The notes under the pieces were generated by a model that worked only from the letters and a program-made list of their open reading frames with translations, searched no databases and was not told where the DNA came from. The position numbers and the translations under genes are program-made. From Methylobacterium symbioticum (GTDB lineage Bacteria > Pseudomonadota > Alphaproteobacteria > Rhizobiales > Beijerinckiaceae), in assembly GCF_902141845.1 (NCBI RefSeq), contig NZ_CABFPH010000001.1, positions 114,527-178,526 on the forward strand: a stretch of 64,000 nt of DNA. The letters are read 5' to 3'. This document shows, piece after piece, positions 54,479-63,343 of the stretch (its first letter is position 1; every line of letters starts with the position of its first letter).

Positions 54479-55581
54479 CAGGCGGGCTCCTCGATCCGGG
54501 ACGGAGCGTGGACCTGCTCCGGCTGCGCGAGCGAGGCGCGCAGCCAAGCGGCGAGCGAGGCCACGCCCTCGCGCCAGGGCCGAGCAGGGGGAAGGTCCAG
54601 GGCCTCGCCGACGCGGCGGGCGTCGGAGACGTAGTAGCGCTGGTCGCCCGGGCGCCAGTCGCCGGCCAGCACCTCGACCGGCCGCCCGGTCAGGGCGCCG
54701 AGATGGGCGATCAGCCCGCGCAGGCTGACCGCGTTGGCCGGTCCCCCACCGAGGTTGAAGGCCCGGCCCGCGATGGCGTCGATCTGGGCCCAGGCCGCGC
54801 GATAGGCCGTGACCGCGTCGGCCACGTGGAGGATGTCGCGCACCTGGCAGCCATCGCCGTAGAGGGTGATCGGCTGGCCCCGCAGCGCGCGGATCAGGAA
54901 GTGAGCGACCCAGCCCTGGTCCTCGTTCCCCATCTGGCGCGGGCCGTAGATGCAGCTCATCCGCATCACGCAGGTCCGCAGTCCGTAGCTGCGGGCATAG
55001 TCGAGCACGTACTGGTCGGCCGCGCCCTTGGAACAGCCGTACGGCGTGTGAAAGACGAGCGGCCGGTCCTCACTGACGCCGCGGGCGCGCAGGCCCGCAT
55101 CCTCCGGCAGGTAGGCGTCGCCCTCGAGCCGGAGCGCAAGGTCGGGCAGGTTGCCGTAGACCTTGTTGGTCGAGGCGAAGAGCAGGGGGACGGGCCCGCC
55201 GACGCGCGCGCGGAGGGCCTCCAGCAGGTTCAGGGTTCCGAGGACGTTGACCTCCATGTCGGCGCGGGGATCTGCGAGGCTCGTGGTCACCGCGACCTGG
55301 GCGGCGAAGTGGAATACCGCCTGCGCCTCGGCCATCGCTTGAGCGAGCGCGGCCGCGTCGCGGATGTCGGCGATCACCGGCACGATGCGCGGCCCGTGCC
55401 GGGCCTGAAGCCAAGCGAGGTTCGCCTCGACGCCCGGGCGCACCAGCGCGTCGTACAGGATGACGGTGTGCCCCTCTGCCGCGAGCGCGTCGGCAAGATT
55501 GGCGCCCACGAAGCCCGCGCCCCCTGTGACGAGAACGGGACGGCCGACGGCCGGCCCTGAGATCGCGGCCGGAGCGCTCAC
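54478..55581 (-). CDS. NAD-dependent epimerase, CDP-paratose/tyvelose 2-epimerase-like
   Basis: A 367-residue extended SDR. VTGGAGFVGANLADALAAEGH binds NAD; LLFASTNKVYGNLPDL, HTPYGCSKGAADQYVLDYARSYGLRT (Tyr-X3-Lys) and MSCIYGPRQMGNEDQGWVAHFLIRAL are the hallmarks of CDP-tyvelose 2-epimerase-type enzymes. It probably epimerises a nucleotide sugar at C2, though other epimerisations are possible. GTG start overlapping the upstream stop (GTGA). Confidence 0.86.
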   Translation of the reverse strand: MSAPAAISGPAVGRPVLVTGGAGFVGANLADALAAEGHTVILYDALVRPGVEANLAWLQARHGPRIVPVIADIRDAAALAQAMAEAQAVFHFAAQVAVTTSLADPRADMEVNVLGTLNLLEALRARVGGPVPLLFASTNKVYGNLPDLALRLEGDAYLPEDAGLRARGVSEDRPLVFHTPYGCSKGAADQYVLDYARSYGLRTCVMRMSCIYGPRQMGNEDQGWVAHFLIRALRGQPITLYGDGCQVRDILHVADAVTAYRAAWAQIDAIAGRAFNLGGGPANAVSLRGLIAHLGALTGRPVEVLAGDWRPGDQRYYVSDARRVGEALDLPPARPWREGVASLAAWLRASLAQPEQVHAPSRIEEPA

Positions 55582-56690
55582 GCGACGAGCCCCCGCGCTT
55601 CGAGTTCGCGCCGCGCCTCGGCGACCCGGTCGACGGCCCTCTGCTCGGCGACCCAGGCGGCAAGTTCCGCAAGGCCCTCCGAGAAGTCGCGCCGCGGCGC
55701 GTAGCCGAGTTCGCGCCCGATCTTGCCGATATCGGCGATGCAGTGCCGGATGTCGCCGGCCCGGGCCTGCCCGGTGATCTCGGGGACAATGTCTTCGCGG
55801 CCCATGGCGCGGGCGAGAAGCGCGGCGACCTCCCTCACCGTGCGGTCCTGCCCACTGCCGACATTGTAGACCTGGCCGGCGGCGGCCGGGTGCTCCAGGG
55901 CCAGCACGAAGGCCTGGGCCACGTCCTCCACGTGGACGAAGTCGCGCCGCTGTAGACCATCCTCGAAGATCATCGGCGGCTGGCCGTTGAGGAGGCGGCC
56001 GGCGAAGATCGCGAGCACGCCTGTGTACGGGTTCGAGAGCGCCTGGCTTGGCCCGTAGACGTTCCAGAGGCGCAAGCCGACGCCCTCCATGCCGTAGGCG
56101 GGGGCGAGCATCAGGGTCAGGCGCTCCTGCATGTACTTGGTCAGCGCGTAGACGGAAGCCAGCGCCGGCTGCTTGCTCTCCGGGGTCGGCGCAGGGACGA
56201 GTGGCCGGCCCGCCTCGTCGAGCGGGTCCCAGGGCTCACCGGGGCGGTGGGGCTTGCGCAGCGCGTCCTCGACGATGTCGCCGTCCGCCGTTTGGTAGAG
56301 GCCCTCGCCATAAATGCTCATCGAGGAGGCGACGACGACGCGCTGCACCGGCGCCTCGATCAGCGCCTGGAACAGGGCGGCGGTGCCGCAATCGTTGACC
56401 GAGACGTACCGCTCGACGGCGTACATGCTCTGGCCGACGCCGACTTCCGCCGCGAGGTGGACGACGTGGGTCGCCCCCGCGAGCGCCCGCGCTGTGGCCT
56501 GTCCGTCCCGCACGTCGCCGACCATGAACTCGACCGCCGGGTCGAGGCCCTCCGGGACGGTGCGGCCGCCGTGGACCTGCTCGATCAGGCTGTCGAGGAC
56601 GCGCACGCGATAGCCCTGGGCGAGCAGCGCGCGCGCTAGGTGCCGACCGATGAATCCGGCACCGCCTGTAATAAGAGCAAGCTTCTTCAT
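55578..56690 (-). CDS. NAD-dependent epimerase, dTDP-L-rhamnose 4-epimerase-like
   Basis: A 370-residue extended SDR, first gene of the twelve-gene cluster. ITGGAGFIGRHLARALL binds NAD. EVGVGQSMYAVERYVSVN, VVASSMSIYGEGLY, SVYALTKYMQE (Tyr-X3-Lys) and LRLWNVYGPSQALSNPYTGVLAIFAGRLLNGQPPMIFEDG match WbiB-type dTDP-L-rhamnose 4-epimerases, which make dTDP-6-deoxy-L-talose. The substrate is inferred. GGGAG 3 nt before ATG 56690. Confidence 0.87.
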   Translation of the reverse strand: MKKLALITGGAGFIGRHLARALLAQGYRVRVLDSLIEQVHGGRTVPEGLDPAVEFMVGDVRDGQATARALAGATHVVHLAAEVGVGQSMYAVERYVSVNDCGTAALFQALIEAPVQRVVVASSMSIYGEGLYQTADGDIVEDALRKPHRPGEPWDPLDEAGRPLVPAPTPESKQPALASVYALTKYMQERLTLMLAPAYGMEGVGLRLWNVYGPSQALSNPYTGVLAIFAGRLLNGQPPMIFEDGLQRRDFVHVEDVAQAFVLALEHPAAAGQVYNVGSGQDRTVREVAALLARAMGREDIVPEITGQARAGDIRHCIADIGKIGRELGYAPRRDFSEGLAELAAWVAEQRAVDRVAEARRELEARGLVA

Positions 56691-57010
56691 GCGCTCCCGG
56701 CCCACCCTGCTAAGATGGAGATGCACTATCAAAAGTTATTCTGTCCGAATTTCACGCAACTTATGTTATAATCGCCGGACAATTTTCTTGATATATCGTG
56801 CCGACCAATTGATTTTCTGTCCGGGCAATCTTGGTTCAGGATCTTTGTTCCCGGATCAATCGGGAGACTCCTGGTCGTCGAGCGGATCCGGATGGTAGAC
56901 CAAGGTCGGTTCCCAGGGTCGCTGCGACGGGTCCTCGTCTGGCAGGAACAATGCCCCGGCCCCTCTCTTGCCCGGTCGAGCCGGGCGCCGCCCCTTTGAT
57001 CCACCCCCAT
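56691..57010 (-). promoter_or_regulatory. AT-rich promoter region of the twelve-gene cluster
   Basis: A 150-bp stretch at about 56725-56870 is strikingly A/T-rich for this genome and lies directly upstream of the first epimerase gene. TGTCCG appears at 56742-56747 and 56818-56823 and its complement CGGACA at 56776-56781. The rest of the gap to 57010 carries no gene. A promoter with a regulator site, or foreign DNA next to the IS remnant, are both possible. Confidence 0.5.
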
Positions 57011-57213
57011 TGAGGTGGTCCGCCCTGTGGGATGGCTTTAGAGCCTGGAGGACGGACGACATGGCCCAGCACCGGAAGCCCGAGGAGATCGCCGCCGAGC
57101 TCCAGCAGGCGGATGTGCTGATCTCCCAGGGCCGGAGCGTCACCGACGCCATCCGCGCCATCGGCGTGAATTCAGTGTCGTGCGACCGGTGGCGGTGAGA
57201 GTTTGGCGGCCGG
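57011..57213 (+). pseudogene. IS3-family transposase OrfA remnant
   Basis: From the ATG at 57061 the reading frame gives AQHRKPEEIAAELQQADVLISQGRSVTDAIRAIGV, the N-terminal HTH of IS3-type OrfA. At 57196 a TGA interrupts the YRWRxEFGG motif (here DRWR-stop-EFGG), and homology ends soon after. TGAGGTGGTC at 57011-57020 could be the left end of the element. OrfB and the right end are missing. Confidence 0.8.
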
Positions 57214-57222
57214 AAGAGCGAA

Positions 57223-57239
57223 CCGGCATCTCACTTAGG
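57223..57239 (+). repeat. 17-bp direct repeat, copy 1
   Basis: CCGGCATCTCACTTAGG, repeated with one mismatch at 59682-59698. It lies just after the IS3 remnant, and the two copies bracket the 71-aa gene and the GAF-PAS-LuxR gene. Confidence 0.55.
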
Positions 57240-57317
57240 CGGGATCCCGCTATCACACGGAACAGCGAGCACCATCTGAGCTCACCTTGTAGAGGCAGAC
57301 TGGGATGGGAGGGATCT

Positions 57318-57533
57318 ATGTCGGATACCGGGCAAGCGAAGCCAGCTGCCTTCGACGGCCTTGCGAAGCGCGTCTCGAACCGTGGCGACCCCGACCGTGC
57401 CGCAGATGCGGCCCCGGGGCCCCGCATACCCAACGAGGATTTGGAGAAGCGCCAGGACCAGTTGCTCGACGAAGCCGTCGAAGAGACCTTCCCGGCGAGC
57501 GACCCGATCGCGCCGAAGCGCATCACAAGATAG
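57318..57533 (+). CDS. Small conserved protein with EETFPASDP motif
   Basis: A 71-residue soluble protein, acidic in the middle. The C-terminal part DQLLDEAVEETFPASDPIAPKRITR is a motif I know from many short alphaproteobacterial proteins of unknown function. A GGGAGGG site sits 6 nt before the ATG at 57318. It is separated from the next gene by about 300 bp, in a region of decayed mobile elements. Confidence 0.65.
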   Translation: MSDTGQAKPAAFDGLAKRVSNRGDPDRAADAAPGPRIPNEDLEKRQDQLLDEAVEETFPASDPIAPKRITR

Positions 57534-57833
57534 GCGCCTGATTTTGAAATCCGACGTGAAGTCTCGGCTTTCCGGCGATCTTATCGAGCCTGAGCAACCG
57601 CCCCTGATCGCCACGGGACGCCCGGTGTCGTGCACACCACTGGGCTAGAGCCGCTCTCGTTCGCCGAACCGGCCTCCACTTCGGCTTAAGAGCGCTCTCG
57701 GTCGACGTCGCTCAGCCGCCGTGAACCCAAGATCGGCTTGCGGTGTTCTCACATGTGGGTGAGGTGCTCTGCCGTGTCCAAGCCACGGTTCTTCGCCGAC
57801 GAGCGCCTCATTGCTCCGCGCCGGGGAACACCG
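57534..57833. other. Intergenic region upstream of the GAF-PAS-LuxR gene
   Basis: No gene supported if the following gene starts at 57834. The in-frame codons back to 57738 have weaker support. The short stretch AGAGCCGCTCTC / AGAGCGCTCTC (about 57646-57690) contains two GC-rich palindromic pieces that might be regulatory. Confidence 0.35.
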
Positions 57834-59342
57834 ATGCCCAGCCAAGAGCAGATGATGAAGCGCCAGCAGGTTCTGGCCGACTTCGGCGAGTTCGTCCTGC
57901 GCAGCGAGAACCTCGACGAGGTGCTGACCGAAGCCTGCCGTCTCGTCGCCGAGGCTTGCTGCATCACCCGCGCCAAGATCCTGGAGATCCAGGAGGATGG
58001 ACAAGTGGTCTTCGTGCGGGCCGGCGTCGGCTGGGCTCCGGGCATCGTTGGTCGGCTGCGCTTACCCATGAGGGAGCGCTCCTCCGAGACCTTCGCGATC
58101 AAGCAAGGCAGGCCGATCATTACGCAGGACATCCGCCAGGAGGAGCGCTTCGATGTCCCCGCCTTCATGAAGGAGGCCGGGGTCAGGGCATTCGCCAACG
58201 TGCCGATCTTTGTGCCGGGCCGGAAGGTCTACGGCCTGCTGGAGGTGGACGCGACCGAACCGCGCGACTTCGCTCAGGAGGACACCGAGTTCCTGCGCAC
58301 CTACGCCATCATCCTAGGACCGGTGATCGACCGCCTGCAGAAGGTGAGTGCTTTGCGCTTGACCGAGGAGCGCTTCCGGCGCTTCGCCGAGCATTCGGCC
58401 AACGTACTCTGGCTCGCCGACCTGGAGAGTGGACGGCTCGATTATCTCAGCCCGGCCTTCGCGCAGATCTGGGGCATGCCTGCCGAGGACATGCCGGACC
58501 TCGCGCGTTGGCTCGCCAGCGTCCACCCGGAGGACCGCGACGCTGCAGCACAAGCAATGGAGCGGGTCAGCGGAGGCGAGACACTCGTGTTGGAGTACCG
58601 CATCCTGCGCGCCTCGGATAACGCAGTGCGCCGCATCCGCGACACCTTCTTCTCGATCCCAGGCATTGACGGACGGAGCCGGTCAGCGGGCGGGATCGCG
58701 CAGGACGTCACAGTCGATACCGGCCTGCGCGCCTACGTGATCGCGGGCGGGGACGATGCCCGGCGCGGCCTCGTCGATGCCCTGCAGTCCGGTGGGTACG
58801 AGGTGCAAGCCTTTGAGAGCGGTCAGGCCCTCCTCAAGATGATAGGCGCGCTGAGGCCGGGCTGCGTCGTGTTCAACCTGAAGGAAGCCGGCGACATCGT
58901 CGTCGCAAGTGAATTGAAGGCGGCTCGTGCGCACCTGCCCATGGTGGCAGTTGGCGCGAGCAGGGGCGATGTCGGCCTCGGGGTCCGCTACATGAAGGCG
59001 GGAGCGGTCGATTTCCTCGAAGCCCCCTGCGCACCGCAGGCTCTGCTGTTCGCCGTCAAGACGGCGCTCGCCGGGATCCACGCCGAGGCGGATCGGGCGC
59101 ACGGGAGCAACGAAGCTCGGAGCCGGATCGTGGCGCTTTCCCCGCGCGAGCGCGCGGTGCTGGAGGGATTGCTCGCTGGCGGGACCAACAAGACCATCGC
59201 TCGTACGCTGGGCCTGAGCCCACGCACGGTGGAGATCCACCGTGCCCGGGTCATGGAGGCGCTGGGTGTCCGCACCTTGCCCGAGGCCGTTCTCATCGCG
59301 ACGGCCGCCGGTGTGCGTCCCGCCCAACACGACGATGACTAA
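57834..59342 (+). CDS. GAF-PAS-receiver-LuxR regulator with degenerate receiver
   Basis: A 502-residue one-component-like regulator. GAF domain at about 10-160 ([25 protein letters not shown]), PAS at about 165-295 ([36 protein letters not shown]), a FixJ-like receiver at about 298-415, and a LuxR HTH at the end ([45 protein letters not shown]). In the receiver the usual phospho-acceptor Asp is Asn348 (VVFNLKEAG) and acidic-pocket residues are reduced, so it cannot be phosphorylated normally; input likely comes from GAF/PAS. ATG 57834 chosen; TTG 57738 or ATG 57753 would add up to 32 residues. A terminator follows. Confidence 0.85.
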   Translation: MPSQEQMMKRQQVLADFGEFVLRSENLDEVLTEACRLVAEACCITRAKILEIQEDGQVVFVRAGVGWAPGIVGRLRLPMRERSSETFAIKQGRPIITQDIRQEERFDVPAFMKEAGVRAFANVPIFVPGRKVYGLLEVDATEPRDFAQEDTEFLRTYAIILGPVIDRLQKVSALRLTEERFRRFAEHSANVLWLADLESGRLDYLSPAFAQIWGMPAEDMPDLARWLASVHPEDRDAAAQAMERVSGGETLVLEYRILRASDNAVRRIRDTFFSIPGIDGRSRSAGGIAQDVTVDTGLRAYVIAGGDDARRGLVDALQSGGYEVQAFESGQALLKMIGALRPGCVVFNLKEAGDIVVASELKAARAHLPMVAVGASRGDVGLGVRYMKAGAVDFLEAPCAPQALLFAVKTALAGIHAEADRAHGSNEARSRIVALSPRERAVLEGLLAGGTNKTIARTLGLSPRTVEIHRARVMEALGVRTLPEAVLIATAAGVRPAQHDDD

Positions 59343-59347
59343 GTCGT

Positions 59348-59379
59348 GCAGCCCGGCACCTACGAGGGAACCGGGCTGC
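59348..59379 (+). terminator. Hairpin downstream of GAF-PAS-LuxR gene
   Basis: GCAGCCCGG-N14-CCGGGCTGC, a perfect 9-bp stem beginning 6 bp after the stop codon. No clear T run follows. Confidence 0.6.
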
Positions 59380-59391
59380 GAGATCAGGCTG

Positions 59392-59688
59392 TCACGCCGT
59401 TGTCGCCCTCAGCTTTGCCGTCATGCTCATCGGAGATCCAGAAGGCGCGCGGGAGAAGAGATCCACCGCATGCCAGAAGGCGGCGGGCGTCAGGCGGCTC
59501 GGGACGATCCAGATCTCGGCCATTGCGGGACGGGACAGGGACCAAGACCATCGGGCGTGAAGGGCCTGAGAACCGTCCAGATCATACTCCGCAGATGTCG
59601 GGTTCTCCCTGGATTTGAGCACGGTGCTGCCATCGGCAATGCGGACGGCTCCTAGGTCAAGACCCTGAACGACTTGCCCGTCCGGCAT
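59392..59688 (-). CDS. Possible small hypothetical protein
   Basis: A 98-residue open frame whose composition looks protein-like in the middle (SAEYDLDGSQALHARWSWSLSRPAMAEIWIVPSRLTPAAFWHAVDLFS). There is no convincing ribosome site and no family is recognised. It fills part of an otherwise empty 888-bp gap. It may be a relic. Confidence 0.3.
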   Translation of the reverse strand: MPDGQVVQGLDLGAVRIADGSTVLKSRENPTSAEYDLDGSQALHARWSWSLSRPAMAEIWIVPSRLTPAAFWHAVDLFSRAPSGSPMSMTAKLRATTA

Positions 59689-59698
59689 CTGACTTAGG
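59682..59698 (+). repeat. 17-bp direct repeat, copy 2
   Basis: CCGGCATCTGACTTAGG, matching 57223-57239 at 16 of 17 positions. A shorter related piece, CCATCTGACTT, lies at 59731-59741. Confidence 0.55.
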
Positions 59699-60230
59699 AT
59701 CGATCCGGATGCCGCGGCGGCGCAAGGCCCCCATCTGACTTCGACGCGAAGGCAGGGAGGCGCAGCATGGGTGCGAGTGACCTGGATGCGGCACGAGGCG
59801 ATCGGGCCCGGACAGCAAGCGGCGTGGCCTGTGCTGGGAGCCAGGCTGCGGGCGGTGCGTGATCCTGGGACGCTGGCGCTCGCGGCTCATCGTGGCGCGC
59901 AGCGCCCGCTCCGCATCGGCGGCGCCTCTCACAATCGGTGACATGCGCGGGGCCCATGCGTCAGGGCTACAAAGGCCGGTCCCGTTGCAGGTCAGGGGCA
60001 CGCGCAGAGCCGACACGGTATCCTGGCTAGCGATTGCCGCAGCAGCGGATCATCAGAACCTTCCTCCACCCGGCGATACAGAATCTCCCTGACATTGTTC
60101 ATTTTGCTATGAAACACCGACCTAGCGCAATAGATCATCAAAAACTGAGTAGGTGAATTCCGCGGCCCTAGACTGCCATTCTAAATGTATTCCTGTGAAC
60201 ATACCGGACGACAGGCCGGAGAATTCAACG
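59689..60230. other. Intergenic stretch, no gene recognised
   Basis: Open frames on both strands show no family resemblance. The last 120 bp before the gene at 60231 are A/T-richer and probably hold its promoter. Confidence 0.35.
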
Positions 60231-60458
60231 ATGCAGTCAGAGATAGCACGTGAGATCCTGGCATATTTGCGCAGTACGCATCGGCTGCCCGGTGCACGCC
60301 TGCGCATCACGACGCTGGATGAACGGTTTGGGACCGACCCCGCAGTTGCGGCAGCGGTCTCGGAACTCGCGCGCACCGGATATGTCGCCACGCCGGACGC
60401 CGGCACGGTCGAACTGACCCCGCGTGGATATGAGGCGCTGTTGAGTAACAAGTTCTGA
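60231..60458 (+). CDS. Small winged-helix-like protein
   Basis: A 75-residue soluble protein: EIAREILAYLRSTHRLPGARLRITTLDERFGTDPAVAAAVSELARTGYVA.PDAGTVELTPRGYEAL (pieces). The pattern of helix, helix, wing (GTVELTPRGY) looks like a minimal winged-helix DNA-binding domain, which is inference from pattern only. An upstream in-frame start at 60153 has no better ribosome site. It precedes the DUF2171-like gene by 41 bp on the same strand. Confidence 0.6.
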   Translation: MQSEIAREILAYLRSTHRLPGARLRITTLDERFGTDPAVAAAVSELARTGYVATPDAGTVELTPRGYEALLSNKF

Positions 60459-60499
60459 TCTCAATGCAAGCAATCGTTCATGCAACTGGAGTGCAAAAC

Positions 60500-60799
60500 A
60501 TGTCGATGAATGGACAGGATCGCGCGGGAGGGCGTCCACTGCTCGCTCTGATCAGCAGAGGCATGGCCGTCGTCGATAGCGACGGAACTCGGATCGGAAC
60601 TGTCGACAAGCTCGAAGGTGGTCATCTCAAGATCTCTCGTGTCGACCAGAAGCCTCGAAACCAGCACCAATACGTCACCCCGGATTGGATCGCTGCCGTG
60701 GATGACCGGGTCACACTGAATCGGACATTCGACGAGGCAAAACGCGTTTGGGCGAGCGAGCCCTACGCGAAGCGCCACCATCTTGAGCGCGCGATCTGA
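60500..60799 (+). CDS. DUF2171/PRC-barrel-like small protein
   Basis: A 99-residue protein with a PRC-barrel-like beta core: ISRGMAVVDSDGTRIGTVDKLEGGHLKISR, typical of DUF2171-type proteins induced under stress, followed by YVTPDWIAAVDDRVTLNRTFDEAKRVW. GGAG lies 8 nt upstream of ATG 60500; ATG-like codons at 60464 are less likely. Function unknown. Confidence 0.75.
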   Translation: MSMNGQDRAGGRPLLALISRGMAVVDSDGTRIGTVDKLEGGHLKISRVDQKPRNQHQYVTPDWIAAVDDRVTLNRTFDEAKRVWASEPYAKRHHLERAI

Positions 60800-60969
60800 C
60801 ACCGGCATTGCGCGGAGGTCTACCGGCACGGACGTGCCCTCGAGGTCTTCAAGGAGGCTGACGGTTCAGGCCGAGCCGGACCACGCCCGATCTGCCAGCG
60901 CGACCCGGCGAAGCGGATCAGATCCTGGCTGATCCATCACGCTCGAGCCCTATATTCAGGGAGCCCAGC

Positions 60970-61402
60970 ATGAGCGACGGAATCTGCGACATCTGTTGGG
61001 TGCGACCGGCCACCGTACGGGCTCAGGTGGTCAGCAACAACCAGCGCCGGACCATGGAATTGTGCGACGTCGATTACCGGCGTGTCGCCCGCCAGCAGGG
61101 CCGCTCCAGCTCCCCCCTCGGATCGCTGTTCGATCGACGAGATCATCGTCTTCCACGCATTGGGTCAGAGCGAGATCCGCTCGATCGTCGAGCTGCAGCC
61201 GGAGCGTGTCCGACGCACAGCACAGGGGCAGGGTGTCGAGCTCGTGACGGACCAGAGCCTCGTCGACCATCGCGCGGCGGCAGGGTTCCGACCGGAATTC
61301 GGCGCGCGCGAATTGCGGCGCCTGATCCGTATAGCGGCCCACTTCGACAAAGCCGCGCAATGGTTTTCCGTCCCGGCTGATCGTCCGGGGCGGACGCGCT
61401 GA
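60970..61402 (+). pseudogene. Internally deleted ClpG/ClpK-like AAA+ disaggregase remnant
   Basis: The first frame, from ATG 60970 (with GGGAG), reads CDICWVRPATVRAQVVSNNQRRTMELCDVDYRRVARQQGRSSSP, the N-terminal zinc-type domain of ClpG/ClpK-like ATPases. At about 61125-61135 the sequence jumps by a frameshift to SIDEIIVFHALGQSEIRSIVELQPERV...DQSLVDHRAAAGFRPEFGARELRRLI, the C-terminal small AAA+ subdomain of Clp proteins. Both AAA+ cores (about 700 residues) are gone and the C-terminus decays after RRLIR. Confidence 0.75.
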
Positions 61403-61416
61403 TCCTGGAGCGTGCC

Positions 61417-62514
61417 ATGAGCCTCGACACCTTGTTCCGCCCCTTCGAATACAAGTCGCTCCGGTTGAAGAATCGCATCGTCATGGCGCCGATGACGCGT
61501 TCGTTCTCTCCCGGCGGCGTCCCGACGCCCGCAGTGGCCAGCTATTACCGGCGACGTGCTCCCGAGGCTGGACTGATTATCTCGGAAGGCACCGTCGTCG
61601 ACCGGCCAGCGTCGTCGAACGATCCCGCAATTCCTCATTTCCATGGCGAACAGGCGCTTGCAGGGTGGAAGCACGTCATCGACGATGTGCATGCCGCCGG
61701 AGGCGCGATGGCGCCGCAGATCTGGCACATGGGCATCGTGGCGCCCCACGCGTCGGGATGGAAGCCGCCTACCCCGATGGAAGGCCCGTCCGGCTTCGTC
61801 CTCCCCGGCGAGGCCGGCGGCGTCGCGATGTCAGAGTGCGATATTGCCGATACGATCACGGCGTTCGGCCGTGCCGCCGCGGAGACCAAGCGCCTCGGCT
61901 TCGACGCGGTCGAGATTCACGGCGCACACGGCTACCTGATTGATCAGTTCTTCTGGGCCGGCGTGAACAAGCGACAAGACCGCTATGGCGGCGCGACCCT
62001 GCCGGAGCGGAGTCGCTTCGCCATCGAGGTCGTGCGCGCGGTTCGCTCTGCGGTCGGCGAGGACTTCGCCGTGATCCTGCGCCTCTCACAGTGGAAGCAG
62101 CAAGATTTTGCGGTGAAGCTCGCCCGAACACCCGACGAAATCGCTGCGTGGCTCAACCCGTTCGCCGAAGCGGGCGTCGATATCTTCCACTGCTCGCAGC
62201 GGCGTTTCTGGCAGCCGGAGTTTGAAGGCTCGGACCTGAATTTCGCGGGCTGGGCAAAGAAGCTGACGGGGAAGCCCTCGATTACGGTCGGCTCGGTCGG
62301 ACTCTCGGGCGAGTTCATTGCCGCCTTCCAGGGCGAGAGCTCACGTCCGGACCCGCTGGACGAACTCATCCGCCGTCTCACGCGCGGCGATTTCGACCTC
62401 GTGGCCGTCGGCCGGGCCATGTTGTCCGACCCGCATTGGGTGAGCAAGATCCGCGAGGGACGGCACGAGCACCTGAAGGATTTTACCCGCGAAGCACTCG
62501 CCACGCTCTCCTGA
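61417..62514 (+). CDS. Old yellow enzyme-family NADH:flavin oxidoreductase
   Basis: A 365-residue FMN-dependent TIM-barrel reductase of the OYE family, acting on activated C=C bonds or nitro compounds. FMN/substrate motifs are IVMAPMTRS, APQIWHMGIVA, VEIHGAHGYLIDQFFW...NKRQDRYGG (the His-X2-His-like substrate pair and Tyr proton donor), and GDFDLVAVGRAMLSDPHWV. The ending is typical. The usual thermophilic-like Cys is not evident. GGAG lies 5 nt before the ATG. Monocistronic, flanked by remnants. Confidence 0.9.
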   Translation: MSLDTLFRPFEYKSLRLKNRIVMAPMTRSFSPGGVPTPAVASYYRRRAPEAGLIISEGTVVDRPASSNDPAIPHFHGEQALAGWKHVIDDVHAAGGAMAPQIWHMGIVAPHASGWKPPTPMEGPSGFVLPGEAGGVAMSECDIADTITAFGRAAAETKRLGFDAVEIHGAHGYLIDQFFWAGVNKRQDRYGGATLPERSRFAIEVVRAVRSAVGEDFAVILRLSQWKQQDFAVKLARTPDEIAAWLNPFAEAGVDIFHCSQRRFWQPEFEGSDLNFAGWAKKLTGKPSITVGSVGLSGEFIAAFQGESSRPDPLDELIRRLTRGDFDLVAVGRAMLSDPHWVSKIREGRHEHLKDFTREALATLS

Positions 62515-62530
62515 AGATCGGGGCTCGCGA

Positions 62531-62983
62531 TCAGGCGGGCCGAATGACCGACGACATGAAGCCGCCTGCGATCATCAGCGCCAGACCCAAGACGAAGAAA
62601 ATCCCCGCGCTCGTCAAGGCATTGGCGGCAAACCTGCTCAGCCGCCTCGACTTCCGGGGTGGCCGCACTTCACTCTGTCCCCAGAGCATGTAGCGCGCGG
62701 AGTTCCAACTGAAAGCCATCGAGATGCCGCACAACGTAATAGCCAAAAGCAAAAGCGCCCATGATGCAAGCAAGACATACTTGTAGGACGGCGGAGAGTT
62801 TTGGATACCCCCAAGCTTGTCGGAGAAATTGACCGAAAATAAAAGGATGCCGCTGATTATGCCGATCGATTGCTTCGCCAGCTCGATGGGCTCTCGATAA
62901 TTATAATTAAGAAAATCTTCCCGCTCCGCAATATCCTCTTTCTCACTCGTGCGCCCTCGATCAGTGTCTCCGGCATCTGTCAT
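62531..62983 (-). CDS. Three-helix membrane protein, unknown
   Basis: A 150-residue protein I do not recognise. An acidic, charged N-terminus (REDFLNYNYREPIELAKQ) precedes three hydrophobic helices: SIGIISGILLFSVNFS, YVLLASWALLLLAITLCGISMAFS and SAGIFFVLGLALMIAGGF. Its codon use is more A/T-rich than the neighbours (for example TTATAATTAAGAAAATC runs), suggesting recent transfer. Possibly an effector partner in a mobile or defence locus, but no such partner is visible. Confidence 0.7.
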   Translation of the reverse strand: MTDAGDTDRGRTSEKEDIAEREDFLNYNYREPIELAKQSIGIISGILLFSVNFSDKLGGIQNSPPSYKYVLLASWALLLLAITLCGISMAFSWNSARYMLWGQSEVRPPRKSRRLSRFAANALTSAGIFFVLGLALMIAGGFMSSVIRPA

Positions 62984-63343
62984 CGTACGCCCGACCTCGA
63001 TCTTTCCGTCGCGACAAGTGGCATGACCTGATCGGCTGAAGGCAGGATGGCCTGTTCCTGATGCCCGTAAAACCCGGACTTATCTGGCGAAACTTCGCTT
63101 CTCCGTCAGCTTGAGTCAATCATTTCCCCTGACGCAGACGCTCTTCTCGGGCTCTCCGTGGTCCGCGTCTATGGATATGCGCCGGAGACGCTCGCGTCGG
63201 CGCAAGCTGGCAGGCAAACGATCACGATGCCAAGCTGAGAGATTTGCTTCGTCTGACCGTGCGATCACCGAATCGTCGTCGCGCGCTCGTGCCGATAATC
63301 GCCATTGAGCACTCTGACATCCGCCCGGCACCTGGGTCAGTCC
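62984..63343. other. Intergenic region next to IS remnants
   Basis: No gene supported. The promoter of the membrane-protein gene should lie at its left edge. The right side joins the IS5-type remnant. Confidence 0.35.

Noticed and set aside
59657..60092. Overlapping open frames on both strands in the 59.7-60.1 kb gap
   Set aside because: No ribosome site, no family resemblance, Arg/Ala/Ser-rich translations typical of non-coding GC-rich DNA.
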